Source of the DNA: Rhodococcus sp. 14-1411-2a
GTDB lineage: Bacteria; Actinomycetota; Actinomycetes; Mycobacteriales; Mycobacteriaceae
Assembly: GCF_002259485.1 (NCBI RefSeq)
Contig: NZ_NPGA01000020.1
Span: 682,001-746,000 of the forward strand
Length of the DNA: 64,000 bases
Reading direction: 5' to 3'
Part shown: piece by piece, positions 16,014 to 25,904 of the stretch
Layout: each line of letters begins with the position of its first letter
Numbering within the stretch: the stretch's first letter is position 1
Program-made: the position numbers and the translations under genes
Notes under the pieces: model-generated
The model's database searches: none
What the model was told of the DNA's origin: nothing
The model's input: the letters and a program-made list of their open reading frames with translations, nothing else

Positions 16014-17012
16014 TCACTCGGGCTTGATACGACGTCCCAGCAGGTGCCCGACCGCATCCGGAACGGACATGCCACCGTGACACACCCGATGCACCGCGTC
16101 GGTCAGTGGCATCTCGACGTCGTAACTCTCGGCGAGCGCTCGCACCGAGGTGCAGGACTTGACGCCCTCGGCCACCTGCCCGTGCGCTGCCTCCTGCGCA
16201 CTCTCGAGGGAGCCACCCGAACCCAATCGCTCTCCGAACGTCCGATTGCGCGAGAGAGGCGACGAGCAGGTGGCGACCAGGTCGCCCACGCCGGCCAGGC
16301 CAGAGAGCGTCGACGGCTTGGCACCGAGCGCCACTCCGAGGCGGATGATCTCGGCCAGACCCCTGGTCATGATCGACGCGAGGGTGTTCTCGCCGTATCC
16401 GACGCCTGCGGCCATCCCGCAGGCGAGGGCGATGACGTTCTTGCAGGCACCACCGATCTCGGCGCCGATGACGTCACTGTTGGTGTAAGGCCTGAAATAT
16501 CCGGTCGCGCAGGACTTCTGAATCTCCAGGGCTCGCTGGGAGTCGGAGCAGGCGATGACGGTGGCTGCGGGCTGCCCCTCGGCGATCGGGCGCGCAAGAT
16601 TCGGCCCGGACAGGCACGCCACCCGGCTGGGATCGGCACCGGTGACCTGAGAGATCACCTGACTCATCCGCATGAGCGTTCCGGTCTCGATTCCCTTCGC
16701 CAGAGAGAGCAGCGTTGCCTGCGGTGGGATCGAGTCGGTCCAGGCCTCCAGATTGGCCCGCAGACTCTGCGACGGCACGGCGAGAACCACGATGTCGGCT
16801 CCGTCGAGGGCACGGACCGGATCACTCGTCGCGCGGATGGACGACGGTAGCTCGATTCCCGGGAGGTAGTCCTTGTTCTCGTGGTCGTCGGTGATGGATG
16901 CAGCGAGTTCCTCCCGGCGGGCCCACATGGTGACGTCCGTTCCGGCATCGGCCAACACCTTGGCGAATGCGGTCCCCCACGAACCCGACCCCAATACCGT
17001 TGCTCTGCTCAT
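16014..17012 (-). CDS. gpsA: Glycerol-3-phosphate dehydrogenase [NAD(P)+]
   Basis: GpsA reduces dihydroxyacetone phosphate to sn-glycerol 3-phosphate, the backbone of phospholipids. The start is ATG 17012, after a GAGGGG RBS, giving 332 residues and placing the dinucleotide-binding motif VLGSGSWGTAFA at residue 5. Other conserved blocks are LSLAKGIE, the SGPNLARPIAEGQPAA segment, the catalytic lysine region GACKNVIALACGMAAGVGYGENT, and LAGVGDLVATCSSPLSRNRTFG. It lies divergent from fbiD across 120 bp and upstream of ddl. Confidence 0.96.
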   Translation of the reverse strand: MSRATVLGSGSWGTAFAKVLADAGTDVTMWARREELAASITDDHENKDYLPGIELPSSIRATSDPVRALDGADIVVLAVPSQSLRANLEAWTDSIPPQATLLSLAKGIETGTLMRMSQVISQVTGADPSRVACLSGPNLARPIAEGQPAATVIACSDSQRALEIQKSCATGYFRPYTNSDVIGAEIGGACKNVIALACGMAAGVGYGENTLASIMTRGLAEIIRLGVALGAKPSTLSGLAGVGDLVATCSSPLSRNRTFGERLGSGGSLESAQEAAHGQVAEGVKSCTSVRALAESYDVEMPLTDAVHRVCHGGMSVPDAVGHLLGRRIKPE

Positions 17013-17132
17013 TCCGCCAACCCCTCGCCTACTTCGCCGATGCCCTGTCCACGCGCGCATCACCCTAACTCGCAGACCTCCTCGGGCGGTCGGAGTCGGC
17101 ACAGATCGGTGACGCTGGCAGGATCGAGCACC

Positions 17133-17891
17133 ATGGGCGCATCACGAGACGACGACGGCGACCGCGTCGTCAGGGTTCTCATCGCGGTGAAGGATCTCAC
17201 CGCGGCGAAGTCGCGCTTGGCGGCGGAGTTCTCGGCACCCGATCGGACTCGCTTGGTGCTCGCGATGCTCAGCGACACCGTTGCGGCCGCCGACGCCGTC
17301 TCGGTGGTCGATTCGGTCACGGTGGTCACCCCGGATCCTCTCGTCGCAGAGACGGCCCGAAGGATCGGCGCACTGGTGTTCGACGAACCGGTCCGCGATC
17401 CTGCGCTGCAACCGGACCAACGCCTCAACCACGCGTTCGCGGCCGCAGCGCACGTACTGCGTCACGGTGACGCTGGTGTGGACGTCGGTGTGGATGTCGG
17501 TGGGGGCGAGACCGTCGCCGCGCGCCGCGTCGACATCATCGCGTTGCAAGCAGACCTGCCCGCGATGCGTTCGGCCGAACTCGCGCAGGCCTACGCCGGG
17601 TCCCGCCGGGGAGGCAGATCGCTCGTGGTCGACCATCACGGCACGGGGACCGCCGCCCTGATCCTGAAGGACTCCCCCGACGAGTTGGCACCACTGTTCG
17701 GACGGGACTCCGCGCGTCGCCACACCGTCTCGGGCGCACGGGAACTCGACGGCACCTGGCCGGGTCTTCGACTGGACGTGGACACCGCCGACGACGTCCG
17801 CAGAGCGCACCGTCTGGGAGTCGGACCGGCGACGGCGGCCGTGCTCCACTCGCTCGGGTGGAGTGACGAAGCATCGGCGACGACTGCCTGA
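17133..17891 (+). CDS. fbiD: Phosphoenolpyruvate guanylyltransferase (F420 synthesis)
   Basis: FbiD (CofC family) condenses phosphoenolpyruvate, or phospholactate in archaea, with GTP to start coenzyme F420 side-chain assembly. The 252-residue product has the family start VRVLIAVKDLTAAKSRLAAEF, the HAF helix (QRLNHAFAAAAHVLRHG), IIALQADLPAM, and LVVDHHGTGTAALIL with DVDTADDVRRA near the end. A repetitive GVDVGVDVGGGE insert lies around residue 115. ATG 17133 is chosen; an in-frame GTG at 17109 is an alternative. It is followed after 91 bp by ppk1, the same order as Rv2983-Rv2984. Later F420 genes are not in this window. Confidence 0.9.
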   Translation: MGASRDDDGDRVVRVLIAVKDLTAAKSRLAAEFSAPDRTRLVLAMLSDTVAAADAVSVVDSVTVVTPDPLVAETARRIGALVFDEPVRDPALQPDQRLNHAFAAAAHVLRHGDAGVDVGVDVGGGETVAARRVDIIALQADLPAMRSAELAQAYAGSRRGGRSLVVDHHGTGTAALILKDSPDELAPLFGRDSARRHTVSGARELDGTWPGLRLDVDTADDVRRAHRLGVGPATAAVLHSLGWSDEASATTA

Positions 17892-17982
17892 CGGTGCGGA
17901 CCGCCGTGGGAGTCGAGTGAACGGAGACTCGAGTTCGGCCATCGGAGTTTCACCGACGCCCGGTATGGGGGATGATCGTGCG

Positions 17983-20204
<2,222 letters not shown>

Positions 20205-20205
<1 letters not shown>

Positions 20206-21140
20206 TGGGCACTTCCGACGGCTCCCCCCGCGCCAACATCTTCGCGGCGGGCTCGATCCTGTGGCGACATTCACCGAGCGGCGGCTCGGGCGTCGAGGTC
20301 GCCTTGGTACACAGGCCGAAATACGACGACTGGTCGTTCCCCAAGGGAAAGCTCGATCCCGGTGAAACAGCTGTCGACGCAGCAGTCCGAGAGGTCAAGG
20401 AGGAGACCGGATTCGACTCGAGACTCGGACGGTCTCTGTCCTACGTCACGTACCCGATTCCGGGGCACCGTCGGGTCAAGAAAGTTCTGTACTGGGCAGC
20501 GGAGGTCACCGGGGGCGAGTTCGTCCCCAACGTCGAGGTGGACGAACTGCGCTGGGTAGCGCCCGAGGACGTCGGCCGCGAACTCTCGTATCCCATGGAC
20601 CACAAGATCCTTCGCCGGTTCGTGGCCAAGCCTGCCGACACCTCCACAGTGCTGTTGGTTCGGCACGGCAGTGCCGGGTCGCGCTCACGGTTCAAGGGCA
20701 ACGACGTCGACCGTCCACTCGACAGGATCGGACGCCGACAGGCCGAATCCTTGGTGTCGTTGCTTCGGGCCTTCGGCGGCGATGCAGTGTACGCAGCCGA
20801 CCGTGCTCGATGTGTGCAGACCGTTGCTCCGTTCGCGGAATCGTTGGGGGTGGACATCACTCCCGAGCATCTCTTGTCCGAGGAAGGGTATGCCGACGAC
20901 CCGCGCAAGGGCCGCCATCGCGCTCGCGACATCGCCGAACTTTCCGGCACCCCCGTTGTCTGCAGCCAGGGAAAAGTGATCCCGGACTTGATGCGTTGGT
21001 GGGCTGAGAAAGACGGAATCACGTTGCCGGCCAACAGAAATCGCAAGGGCAGCGTGTGGGTGCTCTCACGCCGCGACGGCAGGCTCATCTCGGCCGATCA
21101 CATCGCCAGTCCGTTGCCCACCCTCGCCGCCGACGGCTGA
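20205..21140 (+). CDS. mutT1: MutT1: Nudix hydrolase fused to histidine-phosphatase domain
   Basis: MutT1 of mycobacteria hydrolyses 8-oxo-dGTP and diadenosine polyphosphates. The N-terminal Nudix domain (about 1-140) has the full Nudix box GKLDPGETAVDAAVREVKEE followed by TG. The C-terminal domain (about 148-311) has the histidine-phosphatase RHG motif (TVLLVRHGSAGS) and RPLDRIGRRQAESL. The position usually holding the second catalytic His reads VVCSQGKVIPDL, with Gln instead, so this domain may be altered or structural. ATG 20205 overlaps the ppk1 stop. A strong stem-loop follows. The fusion is the standard actinobacterial architecture. Confidence 0.93.
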
Positions 21141-21158
21141 GCGGCACAAACGACAAAC

Positions 21159-21197
21159 AGAAGGCCCCCGACTCGATCTTCGAGTAGGGGGCCTTCT
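21159..21197. terminator. Bidirectional terminator between mutT1 and hupB
   Basis: AGAAGGCCCCCGACTCGA, a TCT loop and TCGAGTAGGGGGCCTTCT form a near-perfect hairpin between the convergent mutT1 and hupB genes. Confidence 0.88.
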
Positions 21198-21268
21198 GCC
21201 GTTCACAGCCTGTCTCACTCACGCTGCCGCGTCAGCGGCTGCGCCTGACGAGTGAAAACCTGCAGGCT

Positions 21269-21964
21269 CTACTTCTTCGCTGCGCGCTTCGCGGGTGCCT
21301 TCTTGGCGGGAGCCTTCTTGGCCGGGGCCTTCTTGGCGACGGTCTTCTTGGCCGCTGTCTTGGCCGGAGCCTTCTTGGCAGGAGCCGTAGTGGTTGCAGC
21401 CTTGCGAGCGGTCGTCTTGGCCGGAGCCTTCTTGGCAGCAGCCGTCGTGGTCTTGCGCGCGGTGGTCTTCGCGGGTGCTGCCTTCTTGGCAGCCGTCTTT
21501 GCGGGAGCTGCCTTCTTGGCGGCGGTCTTTGCCGGAGCTGCCTTCTTGGCTGCCGCGGTGGTGGCCTTGCGGGCGGTCGTCTTCACCGCTGCCTTCTTGG
21601 CGGCCGTCTTCTTCGCTGCCGCAGTCTTCTTGGCCGGAGCTGCAGCCGAACCGCGCTTGACGGCAGGTCCGGTTGCGGGCAGCTTCTGTCCGCCCGCGAT
21701 GACGGCCTTGAACTGTGCACCCGGACGGAATGCCGGAACGTTGGTCGGCTTCACGCGAACGGTCTCACCGGTGCGGGGGTTACGGGCGACACGCGCTGCG
21801 CGACGACGCTGCTCGAACACGCCGAAGCCCGTGATCGTGACACTCTCGCCGCGGTGGACCGCGCGCACGATGGTGTCGACGATGTTCTCGACAGCCTCTG
21901 TGGCGCTCCGCCTATCAGACCCCAACTTCTCGGTCAGGGCGTCAATCAGCTCTGCCTTGTTCAT
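21269..21964 (-). CDS. hupB: HU-type nucleoid protein with Lys/Ala-rich tail
   Basis: Residues 1-90 are a bacterial HU fold (MNKAELIDALTEKLGSDRRS and the DNA-contacting GFGVFEQRRRAARVARNPRTGETV). From about residue 105 to 231 the protein is a low-complexity eukaryotic histone H1-like tail of PAKKA, AAPAKTAAKK and TTARK repeats. At least three nearly identical AAPAKTAAKK units occur in a row, so the length probably varies between strains by slippage. The HupB tail of mycobacteria is acetylated and compacts DNA; that is inferred by similarity. ATG 21964 follows GGAGGAAAT. It is transcribed towards the mutT1 terminator. Confidence 0.95.
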   Translation of the reverse strand: MNKAELIDALTEKLGSDRRSATEAVENIVDTIVRAVHRGESVTITGFGVFEQRRRAARVARNPRTGETVRVKPTNVPAFRPGAQFKAVIAGGQKLPATGPAVKRGSAAAPAKKTAAAKKTAAKKAAVKTTARKATTAAAKKAAPAKTAAKKAAPAKTAAKKAAPAKTTARKTTTAAAKKAPAKTTARKAATTTAPAKKAPAKTAAKKTVAKKAPAKKAPAKKAPAKRAAKK

Positions 21965-22003
21965 GGATTTCCTCCGCTATATGGTGGTCCATCGTCGGAC
22001 CGA

Positions 22004-22033
22004 CTACTACAACGGTAAACCCCAAGTCGTCAA
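22004..22033 (-). promoter_or_regulatory. Candidate hupB promoter
   Basis: TTGACG (22033-22028) and a weak TAGTAG (22009-22004) are 18 bp apart on the minus strand, about 40 bp upstream of hupB. The 149-bp gap up to leuD has no other clear signal. Confidence 0.35.
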
Positions 22034-22113
22034 GAGTCTATGCGCCACGCCAATTTTCATTCCGGTGTTGCGGAATGGTTCACGGCCCCAAAGCGTGTCG
22101 GACCGGTGCCAGG

Positions 22114-22731
22114 TCAACTTTCGGAGGGTGTCTCGATCCGCGCCGGGAGGGTCAGGGGTTTGTATGAAGGCCTTGACTTTTCGTACTCAGCAATGGCCTC
22201 TACCTGGCGTAACGTCAATCCGATGTCGTCGAGACCCTCCAGCAGACGCCATCGCGTGTAGTCGTCAATCGCGAAGCGCACCACCAACGTTCCAGCCGTT
22301 ACGGTCTTGTCGACGAGGTCGACAATTACTTCGAGACCGGGCTGTTCTTCTAAGGCTTTCCACAGCAATTCGACGTCCGACTGATCGACTTCGGCGGCCA
22401 ACAGCCCGGCTTTCCCCGAGTTTCCGCGAAAGATATCGGCGAAGCGAGAGGCGATCACAACCCGAAATCCGAAGTCCGAGAGTGCCCAGACGGCATGTTC
22501 GCGTGATGATCCCGTACCGAAATCGGGCCCGGCAACGAGCACCGAACCTCGGTTGTAGGGCTCGAGATTCAAGATGAAGTTCGGGTCCGAGCGCCAGGCC
22601 GCGAACAACCCGTCCTCGAATCCGGTGCGCGTGACGCGCTTGAGGTAGACCGCGGGGATTATCTGGTCGGTGTCGACGTTGGACCGCCGTAGCGGAACTC
22701 CGATACCGGTGTGTCGAGTGAAAGCTTCCAT
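22114..22731 (-). CDS. leuD: 3-isopropylmalate dehydratase small subunit
   Basis: LeuD is the swivelling small subunit that, with LeuC, isomerises 2-isopropylmalate to 3-isopropylmalate in leucine synthesis. The 205-residue protein starts MEAFTRHTGIGVPLRRSNVD, which aligns with the family, and has DTDQIIPAVYLKRVTRTGFE, the GPDFGTGSSREHAVWAL active-site segment and FADIFRGNSGKAGLL. It lies 45 nt downstream of leuC with its own AGGAG RBS, so leuCD form an operon. Confidence 0.96.
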   Translation of the reverse strand: MEAFTRHTGIGVPLRRSNVDTDQIIPAVYLKRVTRTGFEDGLFAAWRSDPNFILNLEPYNRGSVLVAGPDFGTGSSREHAVWALSDFGFRVVIASRFADIFRGNSGKAGLLAAEVDQSDVELLWKALEEQPGLEVIVDLVDKTVTAGTLVVRFAIDDYTRWRLLEGLDDIGLTLRQVEAIAEYEKSRPSYKPLTLPARIETPSES

Positions 22732-22776
22732 CGAATGTGCTCCTATGCGTTCGATCGATCCGAGCGAGGACGCGCG

Positions 22777-24201
22777 TTACGCGAGATCCGCCGGAGAGGA
22801 CAGGGTTCCGCGGATTGCGGTAGCGGCGGCAACCAGAGGCGACACGAGATGAGTGCGACCGCCCTTGCCCTGCCTACCCTCGAAATTCCGGTTGGACGTC
22901 GACGCCGATCGCTCGCCCGACGCCAACTGATCCGGATTCATTCCCAGGCACATCGAGCAACCGGCCTGACGCCACTCCGCTCCTGCGGCCGTGAAGATCT
23001 CACCCAGGCCTTCCTCCTCCGCCTGCGCTCGCACCCGCATGGACCCGGGTACCACCAGCATTCGCACTCCGTCGGCAACCCGATGCCCTTCGAGAACGGA
23101 TGCGACGGCCCGCAGATCCTCGATTCGACCGTTGGTGCACGAGCCCACGAACACGGTGTCGACAGCGATCTCGCGGATGGGTGTACCCGCTTCGAGGCCC
23201 ATGTACTGCAAAGCCTTCTGGGCTGCCGCCCGCTCGCTCTCGTCGACCATCGCCTCCGGATCGGGCACCGTATCGCCCAGTGGCGCACCCTGACCCGGAT
23301 TCGTTCCCCAGGTGACGAACGGCGTCAACGTGTCGGCATCGATGTGGACCTCGTTGTCGAACACTGCATCCGGATCGGTCGCCAGTTCGTCCCACGCCGC
23401 CACCGCCGCGTCCCAGTCGGCTCCGCGAGGAGCGTGCGGGCGTCCCTTCAGGTACTCGTACGTGATTTCGTCGGGTGCGATCATGCCTGCCCGCGCACCG
23501 GCCTCGATCGACATGTTGCAGATGGTCATTCGCGCTTCCATCGACAGCTTGCGAATGGCCTCACCGCGGTACTCGAGGACGTAGCCCTGGCCACCGCCGG
23601 TGCCGATCTGTGCGATGACGGCAAGGATCAGGTCCTTGCTCGTCACACCGGGGGCGAGCTGACCGTCGACGTTGATCGCCATCGTCTTGAAAGGACGCAG
23701 CGACAGGGTCTGCGTCGCCATGACGTGCTCGACCTCGCTGGTACCGATCCCCATTGCGATCGAGCCGAAGGCACCGTGCGTCGAGGTGTGGCTGTCTCCG
23801 CACACCACGGTCATGCCGGGCTGGGTCAGACCCAACTGCGGCCCGATGATGTGCACGATGCCCTGATCGAGATCGCCCATCGGGTAGAGCCGAACACCGA
23901 ATTCCTCGCAGTTGCGGCGAAGAGTGTCGACCTGTGTGCGCGAGACCAGATCTGCGATGGGCGCGAAGATGTCGGCCGTCGGGACGTTGTGATCCTCGGT
24001 CGCGATCGTCAGATCCGGACGTCGGAGTCCGCGGCCGGCCAGCCGAAGGCCGTCGAACGCCTGCGGGCTGGTGACCTCGTGCACCAGATGGAGATCGATG
24101 TAGATCAGATCCGGCTCACGCGCTCCGCCTTCTCCGCCGCCTCGGACCACCACGTGCTGGTCCCATACCTTCTCCGCCAAAGTCTTCGGTGTTTCGGACA
24201 T
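22777..24201 (-). CDS. leuC: 3-isopropylmalate dehydratase large subunit
   Basis: LeuC binds the [4Fe-4S] cluster of isopropylmalate isomerase. In its 474 residues are HLVHEVTSPQAFDGLR, TVVCGDSHTSTHGAFG, the first cluster cysteine in FVGSCTNGRIEDL and the CxxC pair in AGCSMCLGMNPD, plus the TSNRNFEGRQGKGGRTHLVSP substrate loop. The length and motifs are complete. It is divergent from the IclR-type gene at 24351 across 149 bp, an arrangement conserved in mycobacteria and corynebacteria where that regulator represses leuCD. Confidence 0.97.
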   Translation of the reverse strand: MSETPKTLAEKVWDQHVVVRGGGEGGAREPDLIYIDLHLVHEVTSPQAFDGLRLAGRGLRRPDLTIATEDHNVPTADIFAPIADLVSRTQVDTLRRNCEEFGVRLYPMGDLDQGIVHIIGPQLGLTQPGMTVVCGDSHTSTHGAFGSIAMGIGTSEVEHVMATQTLSLRPFKTMAINVDGQLAPGVTSKDLILAVIAQIGTGGGQGYVLEYRGEAIRKLSMEARMTICNMSIEAGARAGMIAPDEITYEYLKGRPHAPRGADWDAAVAAWDELATDPDAVFDNEVHIDADTLTPFVTWGTNPGQGAPLGDTVPDPEAMVDESERAAAQKALQYMGLEAGTPIREIAVDTVFVGSCTNGRIEDLRAVASVLEGHRVADGVRMLVVPGSMRVRAQAEEEGLGEIFTAAGAEWRQAGCSMCLGMNPDQLASGERSASTSNRNFEGRQGKGGRTHLVSPLVAAATAIRGTLSSPADLA

Positions 24202-24350
24202 CGCTGTCGCGGACCTCGCCTTCCCTGTCGTCGTCGCGCCGATGAACGGGCTGGTCCACCTCGCGTGATCGTCTCGACATCATGCCCCCGGCAGGTACTG
24301 AAGATCTCGTAGTTGTGCAATCTCAGCATTCGGGAGGCTAATATCGTTCT
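24202..24350. promoter_or_regulatory. Divergent leuCD / IclR-regulator control region
   Basis: This 149-bp gap must hold the leuCD promoter and the regulator's promoter. TAATAT at 24339-24344 lies 6 nt before the regulator ATG, suggesting a leaderless mRNA, with TTGTGC at 24313-24318 as a weak -35. A short imperfect inverted repeat TGCAATCTCAGCA (24316-24328) overlaps this promoter and could be an operator. I do not see a clear leuC -10 box. Confidence 0.45.
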
Positions 24351-25079
24351 ATGAGACAGCATAGCCCCAATGGCCTCGTCGACAAATCGAGCGGTATCGG
24401 TGTTCTCGACAAGGCGATGACGGTGCTGCACGCGGTGGCGGAGACGCCCTGCAATCTCAACGACCTGTGCGCTCGAACGAGCCTGCCCCGGGCAACGGCC
24501 CACCGCCTCGCGGTAGGACTGGAGACCCACCGCCTTCTGGTACGGGATGCCGACGGCCTGTGGCGGACCGGTCCGGGATTGGGAGAGCTTGCGGCGAGCG
24601 CATCGGACACCCTGCTCGATGCCGCCGCCTCGGTTCTCCCACGCCTGCGCGAAATCACCGGTGAGAGTGTGCAGATCTATCGGCGCGAAGGGACGGTGCG
24701 GGTGTGCGTGGCATCCATGGAGCCGCCGACCGGACTTCGAGACACCGTACTCGTCGGCGCACGTCTGCCGATGACGGCTGGATCGGGTGCCAAAGTCCTT
24801 CTCGCATGGGCAGATTCGCAGACCCAACGAACAGTTCTGCCGGATGCAGAATTCAGCGAGCGTGTTCTGCTCGAAGTTCGGCGGCGCGGATGGGCACAGA
24901 GTGCCGGCGAGCGCGAACCGGGCGTGGCGAGCGTCGCCGCGCCCGTGCGAGACGGCAACGACACTGTGGTGGCGGCGATCTCGGTATCCGGACCGATCGA
25001 TCGAATCGGACGCAAGCCCGGAGCGCGGTGGGCCGCGGATCTTCTTGCCGCCGCGGACGCTCTGCACAAGCGACTCTGA
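24351..25079 (+). CDS. IclR-family transcriptional regulator of leuCD (LtbR-like)
   Basis: The 242-residue protein has an N-terminal winged helix-turn-helix (GIGVLDKAMTVLHAVAETPCNLNDLCARTSLPRATAHRL, about 15-55) and a C-terminal IclR effector domain (about 75-240). The divergent placement next to leuCD is that of Rv2989 and of LtbR in Corynebacterium glutamicum, which represses leuCD and leuB in response to leucine; the function here is inferred from that synteny. ATG 24351 lacks a well-placed RBS but sits 6 nt after a -10-like TAATAT. Confidence 0.88.
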   Translation: MRQHSPNGLVDKSSGIGVLDKAMTVLHAVAETPCNLNDLCARTSLPRATAHRLAVGLETHRLLVRDADGLWRTGPGLGELAASASDTLLDAAASVLPRLREITGESVQIYRREGTVRVCVASMEPPTGLRDTVLVGARLPMTAGSGAKVLLAWADSQTQRTVLPDAEFSERVLLEVRRRGWAQSAGEREPGVASVAAPVRDGNDTVVAAISVSGPIDRIGRKPGARWAADLLAAADALHKRL

Positions 25080-25193
25080 GGTAAACCGCAGCCCCGTCGG
25101 CCCGAGAAAAACGAGCTGATCGAGCTGCGAGAGTGGGGTACCTTCGTCTCGAGCGGCCTACCCGGTCGGTCGACGACTGCGAGGAGTCACCCC

Positions 25194-25361
25194 ATGCCCG
25201 AATCCGGCAGTGAAGAACTGAAGAAGAAGTTCCGCGAGGTTCTGGAACAGAAGAACAGCAAGTCCCACAATTCCGTCGAACACAAGGACGGTGGACCGAA
25301 GGTCAACAACGTCCACGGTCCGGCCGACCATCAGAAGATGTTCCGCCGCAAGAGCGTCTGA
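25194..25361 (+). CDS. DUF5302 family small protein
   Basis: The 55-residue, highly charged protein MPESGSEELKKKFREVLEQK ends in VHGPADHQKMFRRKSV. The composition (Lys/Glu-rich N-terminal helix, then a disordered His/Asn/Gly stretch and a basic end) matches the small actinobacterial DUF5302 family, which has no known function. ATG 25194 follows GAGGAG with 6-7 nt spacing. A perfect stem-loop follows 17 bp after the stop, so it is probably monocistronic. Confidence 0.75.
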   Translation: MPESGSEELKKKFREVLEQKNSKSHNSVEHKDGGPKVNNVHGPADHQKMFRRKSV

Positions 25362-25378
25362 GACGCACACACCGAAAC

Positions 25379-25418
25379 GACAACACCCTCCCGATCCTTG
25401 GATCGAGAGGGTGTTGTC
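25379..25418. terminator. Stem-loop between the DUF5302 gene and tRNA-Glu
   Basis: GACAACACCCTCCCGATC, CTTG, GATCGAGAGGGTGTTGTC form a strong hairpin. It lies after the DUF5302 stop and directly after the 3' end of the convergent tRNA-Glu, so it can serve both. Confidence 0.88.
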
Positions 25419-25423
25419 AGTTG

Positions 25424-25496
25424 TAGCCCCGACGGGATTCGAACCCGCGCTACCGCCTTGAGAGGGCGGCGTCCTAGGCCGCTAGACGACGGGGCC
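25424..25496 (-). tRNA. tRNA-Glu (CTC anticodon)
   Basis: The 73-nt minus-strand sequence folds as a cloverleaf: acceptor GGCCCCG paired with CGGGGCT (first pair G-U), D arm with CTAGCGGCCTAGGAC, anticodon stem CCGCC/GGCGG with loop CTCTCAA (anticodon CTC), and T arm GCGGG-TTCGAAT-CCCGT. CCA is not encoded. It is charged by GltX, encoded 3 kb away. Confidence 0.95.
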
Positions 25497-25587
25497 AGGA
25501 ACTTCACCTGCATTGTGTTCGAGCTTGTACGTGCTGAGCCAGCTTAACTGCCTCGGCCTCGGCGACAAAATCGCCTTCACCTGCTCG

Positions 25588-25659
25588 CTGGGGTACCAGG
25601 ACTCGAACCTAGAATGGCGGTACCAGAAACCGCTGTGTTGCCAATTACACCATACCCCA
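25588..25659 (-). tRNA. tRNA-Gln (CTG anticodon)
   Basis: The 72-nt minus-strand sequence has acceptor TGGGGTA paired with TACCCCA, the D arm TGTAATTGGCAACAC, an anticodon stem with loop TTCTGGT (anticodon CTG), and T arm with TTCGAGT. CCA is not encoded. With no GlnRS gene in view, the usual actinobacterial route is mischarging by GltX followed by amidation by GatCAB, both encoded in this window. The 245 bp between this gene and the polymerase start show no recognisable element. Confidence 0.95.
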
Positions 25660-25904
25660 ATGGACTTGAATCGAATTGCTCATCACGATCGATGTGCACT
25701 GCGTTTCGAGCCGGGATAGAGACTATCAAAGGTGACTACCCATTCTCCAAATCGGCTGCTCAGAGCCACCGAAACCGCGCCGTGGACGCGTCGGGGGCGG
25801 CCGAGACACCGTCGAGTGGGCACCGGAAGAGCCCCCTCCACACCTCGGCCGACGAGTGGAGCAGACTTGTCCTTCGTGACCGATCGCAGACCCGGCCGAC
25901 TCCG

